Below the pieces are notes generated by a model that was not told the DNA's origin, did not search any database, and saw only the letters and a list, made by a program, of their open reading frames with translations. Shown piece by piece: positions 48,592-58,853 of a stretch of DNA of 64,000 nt. The stretch comes from Mycogone perniciosa. Taxonomy: Eukaryota; Ascomycota; Sordariomycetes; Hypocreales; Hypocreaceae. Numbering within the stretch: position 1 is the stretch's first letter; each line of letters begins with the position of its first letter. The position numbers and the translations under genes were made by a program. The stretch is from the NCBI GenBank assembly GCA_025331125.1, contig JAOALB010000025.1, forward strand, positions 186,001 through 250,000. Reading direction: 5' to 3'.

Positions 48592-48610
48592 GGCTGTACT
48601 CCGTACAGCC
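48592..48610. repeat. Perfect inverted repeat around TCC with GTAC heptad
   Basis: GGCTGTAC and GTACAGCC are exact reverse complements around the spacer TCC. A second heptad pair (GTAC at 48647 and 48654, spacer GAA) lies 40 bp to the right. Confidence 0.85.
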
Positions 48611-49522
48611 TGTTGCGCGAAGATCATTATGCCCAAGGAGCACGAAGTACGAAGTACGCCCAAGCCATATGAGTTTCGAGTGGCGCTGTTCAATATATCA
48701 CATGAATTGCATTGCCTCATTCATCTCATTTTTCTCATTTTGGCGTGAACGCCGTGAGGCGAATGAGTGAATGAATTCACCTTAATGCTCTTCTAATTGT
48801 GACTGAGTATTATTGGTTGCTAATTCAGAGTAGTATTGTACACTCAACTCCAAACAGCAGAACACTCGTAACAAGATATAGTACCACGGGAACCGAGTCT
48901 CTCACATCAAACAGAATTGTGAGATGAGTTCTCATTATTGTCTGTATTGGCTTGTTATCTAATACTTATTATCCCCCGCGATTGCATTGGGTAGTATAGG
49001 GTAGCCTGTCTTGCTTATGTACATAGTTTCAGCCCCACCTTCAGAAGTAGGGGGCTGGTTTTAAAGACAAAAACTCTTCTGCCACAACTTCGTTCTTCTT
49101 TTTTCTCTTTCTCCACGCAACATCGTCCTCATCACGGCGCAGCCATGCGTCGAGGCCTTCTCATTGTCCATAGATACGCCACAGTAGAGGATCATCGTTG
49201 CTAGACCAAATTCCGCCGCTCGTTTGAGGGGGGTTATACGATTGCTCCGTGATAGCCCCCCATGGTAAATCGTGGCTACATACTCCGTATTCTCTACCTA
49301 AGCCTTGCTTTGTATGGATTGTACTTCGTATATTTCTGTAGTAACCATGCACACCAACTATCATGATATTTCTGCGAAGCAATCCGTTTTAGAGCTGTCC
49401 AATCACTGTAGGACAAGGTCTGCGATTCTGACATGTCGCGTTCTCGCCAGGATTGAGGACGCCACACAGCCACATGAACAAGCCACACGGCACGGCATTA
49501 CCTGTAGCCGATATCTTGACTA

Positions 49523-49552
49523 GAGCTAGGTACTCCGTACAATCTCTAGCTC
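49523..49552. repeat. Nested inverted repeat with GTAC heptad, upstream of DIB1
   Basis: GAGCTAG (49523-49529) and CTAGCTC (49546-49552) flank GTAC-TCC-GTAC. It lies 60-90 bp before the DIB1 start codon, so it may be in the core promoter or 5' UTR. Confidence 0.75.
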
Positions 49553-49611
49553 AAGGTGCCCCCAATCGTTACCGTCACAATTCATAGCAACAAGAACAAC
49601 AACATCACACA

Positions 49612-50261
49612 ATGGGATCTGTAGTCCTCCCACACCTCCGTTCGGGCTGGCATGTTGACCAAGCCATACTATCAGGTTCGTATTTCTCGACTACTATCAC
49701 TCACCCTTGCCTATGATGTATTTTTGCGGGCTTGTTTGCGTGCGCATTACCCAAGTCATGACCCAACAACCCTGACTGTTTGTCGTAGAAGAAGATCGGC
49801 TTGTTGTTATCCGGTTCGGGCGTGACCACGATCAGGTAAGACGAGTCATTGCCATTTACCATTAATCCATTAAAACTGACCATGACCAGGACTGCATGCT
49901 GCAAGATGAAGTGCTCTACAAGATAGCCGATCGTGTTAAGAACTTTGCCGTTGTTTACGTCTGTGATATCGACGAGGTGCGATTTTTTGTTCTAGTTGCG
50001 ACAAGGACAGTTTTTAACTCGGCCTAGGTTCCTGATTTCAACGCCATGTATGAGCTTTACGACCCCTGCTCAATTTTGTTCTTCTTTCGCAACAAGCACA
50101 TGATGTGCGATTTCGGCACCGGTAATAACAACAAGCTCAACTGGGTGCTGGAGGATAAACAGGAGCTTATTGACATTATCGAGACGATATACAAGGGGGC
50201 GAAGAAGGGCAGGGGATTGGTGGTTAGCCCGAAGGATTATAGCACAAGGCACAGATACTAA
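49612..50261 (+). CDS. dib1: Dib1/Dim1, thioredoxin-like U5 snRNP protein
   Basis: Four exons (49612-49675, 49789-49835, 49890-49976, 50028-50261) give 143 aa, the standard length of this very conserved family (human TXNL4A). It is a thioredoxin-fold subunit of the U4/U6.U5 tri-snRNP needed before spliceosome activation. Recognised by the start MGSVVLPHLRSGWHVDQAIL, then VVIRFGRDHD, VVYVCDIDEVPDFNAMYELY and FFFRNKHMMCDFGTGNNNK. The end differs slightly from the family (VVSPKDYSTRHRY). The gene has short introns between small exons, whereas its neighbours are accessory genes, so it is a conserved gene inside a variable region. No redox CXXC is present, as expected. Confidence 0.97.
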
Positions 50262-50779
50262 ACCATTGGCTCTCAGGCAAGGATGGGAGAGAGTGTTTAT
50301 TAATGAGTAATGCTATTCACACAGATAAAAATTGCTATTCCCGTAGATGGTCCATGCGCTACTGAAAATAGCCCCTTGACTGTTATCTGACTGAAAATAA
50401 AGACAGACAACGACCGGTGTGTGCAAAACTACACCACAACACATGAATGAGACCTAATAATTGATTGTGTAGAAGGTGAGCGATAGTATAGCTGATAGGA
50501 TTAAGAAGTGGGAAGATAGGAATAAACAGGAATAAGATCATTTGATCATAATTAACAGAATTCAATTGACATACTGCGGCAGCCTTGGGGTCGCGTGGTC
50601 TTAAAACACAAGGTAGGGTTACAATTAAAACATCAAAGAAGGATGTTGATTGACTATGTCTCGTGAGGTAATCTTAAATACATAGACAGATAATATTGAA
50701 TATAGCCAGAAAAGCAAAGAAAACGGGCAATGAGGTAAGGGAACGCTGTGCGACTAATACGCCCATAACCAAGCCTTAA
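50262..50779. other. Convergent 3' intergenic region
   Basis: About 520 bp between the DIB1 stop and the stop of the KP4-like gene; A/T-rich. Contains both 3' UTRs by position. No gene is seen. Confidence 0.5.
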
Positions 50780-51211
50780 TTAGCATACGCCATAGCAACC
50801 ATTGACCTTGTCCTCGCCGACGTAGTTGATGGTCAACATGCCATTCTTAATGTTGTTATCCCGCGGGAAAGTCACCGGAACGCTCCCACACATTCCGCAT
50901 CCATGGTCGTATAGAGACTGTACGAGTGGCAGGACAGCCTTTCCTTGTATGCTGCCGCTATTTCCCTGCAAGAACAAACAGGTGCTAATCCAGGTAGCTC
51001 GCTTAACAGTCGTTTTTCCAGAATAGCATATAATATGCTCGCCATTCTTATACCAGCGATTTGGATCGATACGCTGGGCTGCTTGAACATATTCGCCGAC
51101 ATTCATGTATATATGCGCCTCAGGGCAACGAGCATTTCCCTTGCAGTTAATGCCTTCTGCAGTTGCCCCGAGGGCAGTTGCGAGGAAAAGGGCTCCAATA
51201 GAAAGCTTCAT
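50780..51211 (-). CDS. KP4-like small secreted cysteine-rich protein
   Basis: One exon, 143 aa. A signal peptide (MKLSIGALFLATALGATA) is followed by a mature part with eight cysteines. The layout matches the KP4 killer-protein family: a Cys pair directly after GIN, a central HIICYS, then STCLFLQ, the diagnostic HGCGMCGSVP block, and the end NGCYGVC. The family was first described from a virus of a smut fungus; chromosomal homologues in ascomycetes are small secreted proteins. Some of these inhibit other fungi or plant roots by affecting calcium channels. Most family members have eight to ten cysteines, so the fold should be intact. Reading frame uninterrupted. It is flanked by A/T-rich, repeat-bearing DNA, as often seen for lineage-specific secreted proteins. 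Its activity cannot be inferred. Confidence 0.9.
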   Translation of the reverse strand: MKLSIGALFLATALGATAEGINCKGNARCPEAHIYMNVGEYVQAAQRIDPNRWYKNGEHIICYSGKTTVKRATWISTCLFLQGNSGSIQGKAVLPLVQSLYDHGCGMCGSVPVTFPRDNNIKNGMLTINYVGEDKVNGCYGVC

Positions 51212-53253
51212 CTAACATACAAAGTTAATCATTAGAAGACAAAAATTATATCAGTTTGAAGCATACCGTTGATGGCAGTGTATTTGAGTTATAATAGAAA
51301 GCTCGAGAACAAATGTCGAGATGGTGTGATGGACAAGAAAATGCCGAAATATGCTATTCATTGACCATTTTATAGATGAATGTTGACATACACGGCCCAC
51401 TTGGAAGATATCAAAATGTCATTCGGGCTTACATTGAAACATTAGAGCTTAGCACAGTTCGGACTACCGTGTCCTATCTATTCAATGAGTTCCACCTAAT
51501 CTTCATTAGAGGTTGACCAAGGTAAGAGGTGGAGAGTATCCATGTCGGAGTTTTGCTCCTACTCGAGGCAATTCCTAACATTCTACTTCACCCACACCCT
51601 AATATCCATTAAAATCGTTTAAAAATAGCTTATTATTAAATCTAATTAGCCTTCATGTCTCCTTTTTTAACTGACCTTCAAATCTCTGTTAATATTGATC
51701 TTTAAAAATGTAGTAAATTATTATACTGTCGATTTGAGAATGTAAGTGATTTTAATAAACGCCGGCAGCGACGTAGGACATTCCTTACTCCCCATTCCTC
51801 CTATCCAAGTCGACGAGAACGGGAGAGCGAACGTAAGTTGATTGTATAAGATTACTAGCTGCATAGGGCCATTACTTAACAACTCTGACCGCGAATCCTG
51901 CAAGAAACTGTCGTAATAACCAAACTAGTATCCCGTAGAACATATCACGCGTTTCATATATCTGTTTTTAGCGAGGACCAGCATAAGTTCGTACAGTAAA
52001 GCGGTAACTAACACAACGGAGGCTTCGCTGTTTACACGCAAGGGCGAGAAGATTCGGCGGGTTGACCACGGGGCTGCATCCACAGCGCTATTTCTTATGT
52101 TATGACAGAGGCATGCTCCCGGCTTCCCGGAGACCTGGGTTTCCCGTTAGCTTCAATTAGGAGGATTCCTCGTGTATGACTGTTACACTCAACGCCTAGA
52201 TCTGGCAGTGTTCTACTATTCTGCAGTAGCTGCAGATCAGCCTTTTTTGCTCAAATAGATAGGCGCAATCGGTAGCCCCTAAGTAGACGGGCACAATAAC
52301 TAGCACTACGGAGTGCTCCTGCTCGTATTAGTATGTTCATATACGAAGTATGAGTACGGAGTCATGTTGCAGCCTATCCCCTGAATGTTTTATTAGGGCG
52401 TATGGACTTAAGTAAAGCTTTCATAGGTACGGAGTATACTGGTAGTACTCCGTACGTAAGACAACACCTAGGCCTTAATCCCTAACGCTGTATATTATTT
52501 CGGGCCGACAAGAGAGGGTATTTCTGCTACTAGAAGTAGCAAGCATAAATACTATAAGTACTTGTAGTTTTGCTATTTGGGCTATAGTGGCTATACGCCC
52601 ACCAATTTACCGTCGGCTTTTCCTTTTTCTATACAGAGTAAAGCTACACTAATATACTCGGCGGGTTGAGTATATAAGCCGGGCCGACTAACTGAAGACC
52701 TCTGGCTGTCTAGCAACCCCACTAAAATAGAGGCTATGTAACCAGGAATCAGAACTTGATGGGATTATGTGCTTGAAGCACCACTAGCCGCTAATATGGT
52801 ACTAGTAGTTGAAGTACGAGTAGTATCAAGTGTTTGTTATTGAGCCCGGATACATAGTACTAGTATGGGGTACGGAGTATTTTACGGAGGCCGTAGAATC
52901 TCCGATATTTAGTGGACGTTGACGTCACTTTAGGCAGAGTGCTCCGTACCTTGATGGAGTTGCTTTAACCCCAAGTCCCCGGATTTTGACTACCTCTTTG
53001 GTAAAACTCTACCAAGACTAGAAAAGTTAAATCATTTTCACGGAACATAGTCCGATGACTAAGAAACGACCCCTTCTGACCAATAGGTAATTCGGCGCAG
53101 AGCGCAAATCCTCCTCCTGCCCCTCCCAGCATCCCACTTCGTTATCATCAATCTCCTATTACAACAGCGATCTGCGATCTCCGACACGGGACACGCGACG
53201 ACCGAAACAGCAGAACCACACAATCCATTCGCCCACTATAAACGCGGTCCATC
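51212..53253. other. Intergenic, A/T-rich and repeat-bearing
   Basis: About 2 kb between the divergent KP4-like and NMNAT genes. Positions 51590-51730 are strikingly A/T-rich. Positions 52300-52950 contain many TACTCCGTA-like elements. A perfect hairpin (TGCTACT, AGA, AGTAGCA) lies at 52525-52541. Transposon-end-like sequences lie at 52501-52509, 52656-52667 and 52676-52689. No protein-coding relic was recognisable. Confidence 0.5.
52427..52455. repeat. Inverted pair of GTAC heptads
   Basis: GTACGGAGTA (52427-52436) and TACTCCGTAC (52446-52455) are exact reverse complements with a 9-nt loop. Degenerate copies lie at 52343 and 52870. Confidence 0.85.
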
Positions 53254-54127
53254 ATGGGCTCCTCAGCACCGACGGGCACGCTGGCCCCCTATACATTTCC
53301 CCACGATAAGCTGGATCGTCGCTTAAATCAGGCGAACAAGACCCCTTTGGTTCTTGTCGCTTGTGGGAGCTTTTCGCCTATTACCGTACTCCACTTGCAG
53401 CTCTTCGAATTGGCCGAGCGTTATATAGAACGCACTGATTTCGAAGTGGTCGGCAAATATATGAGTCCATGCAGTGATACGTATGGCAAAAGCTCCCTCG
53501 TTCCTGCGCACCACCGCATTAACATGTAAGTCGAGGTCCTCGCAACGCCGCTGAGAAGATCCCAGTGTGGCTAACTTCTAAACTAGGTGCAGTTTGGCCA
53601 TTGAAGAGCGAAGAAGCAACGTCATGATCGACGAGTGGGAGGCTCTACGCCGTGACAGTTCGGGGCGTCCTCTCTATACACCCACTGTTCATATCCTGCA
53701 GAGGCTTGACGAACAGGTAAATGATGTCCTCGGTGGCATCCAAACTCTGGACGGTACCTTCGTGAGAGCCAAGGTTGTACTGCTTATCGGCGCTGACCTA
53801 GCCCTTACTATGGGTGATCCTAAGATATGGACACCCTCTGATATTGATGTGCTACTGGGCTATTATGGCGCCTTTATTGTTGAGAGGCCCACTCAATGCG
53901 ATATCCAGCAGGTTATAGAGCGCTTAAAGAAGTACCATGATAAGATCTGGGTAGTTCCTTCATTCGAAAATGACGTCTCCTCGACCAAGGTTCGGGCCCA
54001 AATACAGAACGGGGAGAGTGCATTGGATGTTCCCAAGTCAGTCTTCGAATACATCGAGTTACACCATCTATACCAGAAAGAACCTCTTAGAGACAGGCCC
54101 TCTGAGGATAATATAATGATAGATTAG
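53254..54127 (+). CDS. Nicotinamide-nucleotide adenylyltransferase (NMNAT), divergent
   Basis: Two exons (53254-53525, 53587-54127; 61-nt intron) give 270 aa. NMNAT joins NMN or NaMN to ATP to make (deamido-)NAD. Signature motifs are present: GSFSPITVLHLQLFE (the GxFxPxxxxH nucleotide-binding motif), SPCSDTYGK, IDEWEALRRD, LLIGADL, YYGAFIVER and the C-terminal NDVSSTKVR. Catalytic positions appear intact, but several blocks differ from the usual fungal forms (LLIGADLALTMGDP, FIVERPTQCD). The GSFSP-block is also preceded by a shorter leader than usual. This suggests a paralogue rather than the only housekeeping NMNAT, which is an inference. It is convergent with a ferroportin-like gene. Confidence 0.88.
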
Positions 54128-54670
54128 GATATGATCTCACCACATTCACCTGTTGTATCGCATTGGTGACATCGGAGATAGGAGAGAACGTGTCAGAGTC
54201 GTGACAAGTACGGATTGTGTTATTAGTCAGCGGCATCAATCGCTTACAATGGAAACACGGGTTCAGACTGTATTACTTACGAGTACTTTCTGGACCGAAA
54301 TCAGTTGCCCACGTCATGCGGCTTCAATTTGCAACCCCTGGCTGCCATTACCTGTCGGCATACCACACGAATAAAAGGTGCTTCTACTTGGAAGAGTTTT
54401 GCAATTGGATTCTGGCTCATCAAAAAGCAAATAGCCAGGTCCGTTTAATCCCTTAACCGGTGATGGAAGACAGAAAGATGGCCCCTGAGCGCCGTGTCGC
54501 ATATCAAGCAATGAGCGTACTGCTGTAAGCCATTGGCGATCAACGCAGCATGGAACTTAAAAATGGATTTTCAATTTTCTTTCGACATCAAATGAGACAC
54601 TTATTATTATTAACACAACTAAAGCAGTGAATCCTTTTGGGTCTTACACGAACCATTGCAAGAATAACCC
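54128..54670. other. Convergent 3' intergenic region
   Basis: About 540 bp between the NMNAT and ferroportin-like stop codons. Expected to hold both 3' UTRs; nothing else was seen. Confidence 0.5.
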
Positions 54671-56386
54671 TCACATATCAGACCTAGAGATTATTCGCTC
54701 AATGCCCCTGTTATGCTCCCTTTGCTTCCCTTTCTTGCTCCGTAGAAGCCCCGTCAATACTTCCACATGCAAGAGATGGCCTCTGCGCAAATACACAAAA
54801 ATTGCATACGCCAAACTTGCCGAGGCAACGGCCAGAACAGAAATGAGCGATGGCCATTTGAACTGATCGGGGCGAAAGAATAGGATGGTCGACGCATAGG
54901 CGAGGAGCTCGAATGCGTTTTGCCATGCAGCCTCGATGGAGGAGAATGCACCACAGCCCTCGGCCTCCACTTCCTGATAATGCAATCAGCATCGGTGTTT
55001 CTAGAGAACGGTGTTATAGAATCCGGACCTACCTCTTGAACGATCAACTGGACACATAAGTCGAACCCACGGAGCCCCAGACGGCTAAGTATAGTGCCTC
55101 CAACGAGGCCACTTGCGGAGACGAGAGGGTTGCCTTCAAAAGTCCAAAATATAGCGATCCCCGCAAAAAGCATGGTAACTTGCCAGCTACTAAGCCAAAG
55201 ACCTGCTCTAACTACTCCAATGCGCCCCATCAGCCAAGGTGCAGTCCAAGTCGCCAGCACTTCGAACACCACACTCATGGTCCTGGCGATTCCTACTTGC
55301 GTCGAACTGTAGCCAGCCGAGAGAAGGTACGTGACCATCTGACCAGCAAAGCTGAGAACTGTAAGGTAAAGCATAGTGCCAGCGATGGAAGGGAGGAATG
55401 CGCGATGTTTGAAGTAAGAGGAAAAATCGTGAATGGATTTTTTGACGATGGCACCTAAACGCTGGCAGATGCTGTTGGTAGAAGCACCAAGGGGCTGAGA
55501 GGACCGGATATCCTGCTTTGCCTCCTGCAGCTTTGGAACATCGTAGTAAACTCTAGCAATAGCAAAGTACTCAATGACGACTGATGCTGCATTCATAGCA
55601 AAGTTGACAATGATAGCTATTTCGGATGAATAGCCATCAATCAATGCAATGAAGAGTGGACCGAAGAGTTTGCAGAGCAGATCAATGCGTCGCATCTGCG
55701 CGTTCATGACCCGCAATGCTTCTGGATCTCTTTCTGCAACAACCACAACCTATTGATAACATGAGCCTGAGTACAGCATGATTCATCTTGGACCTCGCTT
55801 ACCCAATCTTTTTCCACAGAGATAAGGTTCATAATTGAACATAACTTCTTAATACAGGCAAAGATCGTAACTAATGCGAGTATTACTGTTCTCCCACCTG
55901 TTCCAAGCGGCAATTGAACAGCAAGGACATAGAAGATGGCGCAAGACCCAGCGACAACAAGTCGCTGAAACACTGCGAAAGTATTAACGAGAGCAGCTGT
56001 TGCGCGACTGCGATTCAATACCCACCAATAGACACCCGAACAACTTGGAGGCGATCTACGCTGTCGATATACAGTCCAATCACCGGCGCCAAAACAATGG
56101 CTGCCAGGCCGCGGATGAGCGCATATAGTGACATTGGTAATAAAGTGCCTGGGAAAATGGTTGCCAAGTACAGTACGGCTCCGAACTCAAAGACCCTGGA
56201 GTTCCAAGTTGAAAGGAAATGCGATATATAAAGTCGCCGCGCAACTGCGATTGGCACGACATTATGGTGTATGGAGTCGTGGATGCTGCCCTCATCGTCA
56301 TTGCTCCTCTGTACGAGTAAGGGGCCGTGTTCGTCGTGAGCACGCCCCTCGTAATTATGCATATTGGGCCTCATGGTGCTATTCAT
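54671..56386 (-). CDS. Ferroportin-family (SLC40) metal exporter-like membrane protein
   Basis: Four exons (56386-56026, 55972-55803, 55749-55033, 54973-54671) give 516 aa. The family has an MFS-like fold with about twelve helices; animal ferroportin exports ferrous iron, while fungal members are poorly characterised. Diagnostic blocks are LYISHFLSTWNSRVFEFGAV, then LISVEKDWV-VVVAERDP, NAQMRRIDLLCKLFGPL, and LGLRGFDLCVQLIVQE in the second half. The splice between DWV and VVV restores the typical family motif, which supports the model. Late helices (SLISVLAVASASLAYAIFVY) are followed by a basic tail. The ATG at 56386 is the first of the frame. Iron transport is inferred from family only. It is convergent with NMNAT. 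Confidence 0.87.
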
Positions 56387-57252
56387 ACGAGCTCACGGCA
56401 ATAAAATAACACCAATTCCTCTGGCAATCAAACAGTAGAATGCTGAGAGGCACAGAGCAGACACCCAGTCTTAATTCCACTCAGCAATAGTGCATATATA
56501 TAGTGTATTTTAAAGATATCGTCCGATTCGGGTCTAACAGTCCCGAAGAACCTGCTCCACCCCCCCCCCATTTATTTTACAGCTCGCGATCTCCCTTAGT
56601 GTTCAATGTTAGCTTCCATTCTACTCGTATATCCCGACAGTCAACGCTATAGATGGCTGTCCTCTTTGGGAATGTTGCAGGCTGCGCCACTGGCTAGACT
56701 CAGCTGGGCTTAGGTGGCAAGCCGATGTCGGGATATTGTAAAGCTGAGAGTAGTTTGCTTTATCATCGCTGATCCAATAGTTGCTATTGTTGTTTGTAGT
56801 TGTAGATGTAAATGTAGTTGCTGTTGCTGTACTCCGTAGTCTTCTTCTTAACTCATAATTCAGGCGATGTCATAAAGAGGACAAGTCTCGAATTGCTCTG
56901 CTGCTGCCCTCAGTAAGACGTAAGTTATAGAGGATACCGTATTTTGTTTATCGCCTTACTTGATATATATTATAGGTACTCCGTATAGTTTTTTATATCC
57001 TTCATAAGACCTTATGCTGTCTATAATGGAAGTAGGACACACCCAAGATGTATATACCTAAGGAACCTCAACAGCGCCCCGTACGTATGGTCAATGCGCA
57101 TTATTTTTCTCTCGCTTACTACCTACGTCTAGTTAGCTAGACTCCCTTTGTCATATAGCACGATCAAAACGACAAAGGCCCTTGGAACAGAGTGCACCCT
57201 TGCCTGTATCTTACCTCACTGAAATGCTACACAACGTCGATCCCAAATCATC
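56387..57252. other. Divergent intergenic region (ferroportin-like / SRPK-like)
   Basis: About 870 bp with both promoters by position. A C9 run lies near 56562. TACTCCGTA elements lie at 56829 and 56979. No gene is supported. Confidence 0.5.
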
Positions 57253-58853
57253 ATGACTTTGTGGCGGGCAGTAACAAGAAGGTTTCCTCGTCCAGGACCA
57301 CTACTTTCTGTCCCCTCGTCTTCATCTTCATATCTCCAGCGCCATATTCTGATGGCTTCATCATGGACACTCAGCAGTGTTGCCAGCAGGCTGGGGCTAT
57401 TTTCTACAGCGCGTCCTCGGTCGGAACCGCGAACACTCCCTTCTCAAGGGTTTCATTTGATCGATAAAGATCAGCCCCTTGAAGAGGAGGGAATGCCTGA
57501 ATATAAGCCCGAACACTTCTATCCAGTCCGCTTAGGTGAGGTATTCAATGACAGGTTCCAGACTGTGGCCAAACTGGGCTACGGTTCATCCTCCACCATA
57601 TGGCTTGCCCGTGACCTTCAGTGAGTACCTCGTGAAGTTGGATACAAGGGTTCGTTGACCATCAAGTGCAGCGATCACCAATACGTGGCCCTCAAGATCT
57701 ACATTCACAATTCCGTTCACCACCGCGAGCTGCCTTTCTACCAGCACCTGAACAAGGTCCTGCCCAGCAAACATTTGGGTGCTGGAAATACCAGAAAGCT
57801 CTTAGACTCCTTTGAGATCACCGGGCCCCATGGGAAACACATCGCGCTAGTTCTCCAGGTCTCCCAAATGAGTCTCCGTGATATGGATCTGGTGTTCATG
57901 AAGGGCCGCGGGTTTGATGAGAATTTCGTCAAGAGTGCCATCAAAGAGCTCCTTGAGGCTCTCGATTTTCTGCACACAGAGGTGCAGGCAGTACACACTG
58001 GTAGGCTACCATTCTTCCTCTCATTCGTGTACATGTTCATCCCAGCGCACCACGGGTTGGGCTAATGCTAAATGGAAATCCCAAAAAACTAGATGTCCAT
58101 CCGGGTAACCTACTCCTTGGTTTAGAAGACAACTCTCTTTTCAAGGGCCTGGAAGATACCGAGTTCACAAACCCCGTCGCTCGTAAAGAATCCTCAGACC
58201 GAACTATCTACAGCTCCCGCCTCATGAAGCCGAAGGTTGGACCCCTTCTTCTCTCCGATTTTGGAGAAGCTAGACTGGGACCTGGCCCTCATGCTGGTGA
58301 CATCATGCCTATCATGTATCGAGCCCCTGAGACGCTCCTGTGGATTCAATGGAGTTACCCGGTTGATATATGGAGCGTTGGACTCACGGTAAGTCGAGCA
58401 ACAGGCTGGCGTTGCATTTACCTGGTCGAGATGCTTACCACCAATATCTAGGCATGGGATCTCCTTGAAGGAAGGACTCTGTTTAGCGCCCGCAAAGAAG
58501 ACGGAAGCTTTTCAGACGGTGTACACTTCTCTGAACTCATTGCCGCGCTGGGACCACCGCCACATGAGCTCTTGGATCGGCATCGCAAGAGAGCGCTCGA
58601 GTACTGGGATGAAAACGGTACGTGTATCAATATGTCACGATCCGATCCGAGGGATTACTGACTATTTCCCCCTCTTATAGGAAACTGGGGCGAGTTTTTC
58701 CCTATTCCAACCGAAAAGACCTTGGAGGCGGCCGAAACCAAGTTGAAAGAAAACACAAAATTCCTTCAGTTCATACGGAGAGCTCTTACTTGGGACCCTA
58801 GCAAACGTCCAACTGCCAAGGAGCTGTTGCAAGACCCATGGTTGGCAGGCTAG
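57253..58853 (+). CDS. SRPK-like serine/threonine protein kinase
   Basis: Five exons (57253-57620, 57672-58000, 58093-58388, 58452-58617, 58681-58853) give 443 aa. Kinase elements in order: Gly-rich loop LGYGSSSTIW, VAIK-equivalent YVALKIYIH, catalytic loop HTDVHPGNLLL (made by joining exons 2 and 3), DFG in LLSDFGEAR, then MYRAPETLLW and DIWSVGLT, ending KRPTAKELLQDPWLAG. The short, split kinase with HTD instead of HRD marks the SRPK group, which in core form phosphorylates SR splicing factors. The usual catalytic-loop lysine is replaced by histidine (D-V-H-P-G-N), as in many lineage-expanded fungal SRPK-like proteins. The first 70 residues are basic and aromatic-poor and could be a mitochondrial-type leader; an in-frame later start is also possible. 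Likely an accessory paralogue. Confidence 0.85.

Larger units (their letters stand above)
48427..49611. other. Divergent intergenic region (HET gene / DIB1)
   Basis: About 1.2 kb between two divergent start codons; both promoters lie here. It contains the GTAC heptads at 48596-48657 and 49523-49552, the latter only about 60 bp before the DIB1 ATG. No gene is supported. Confidence 0.5.

Noticed and set aside
51590..51730. RIP-mutated transposon relic
   Set aside because: The segment is A/T-rich but no coding remnant, terminal repeat or second copy was recognisable.
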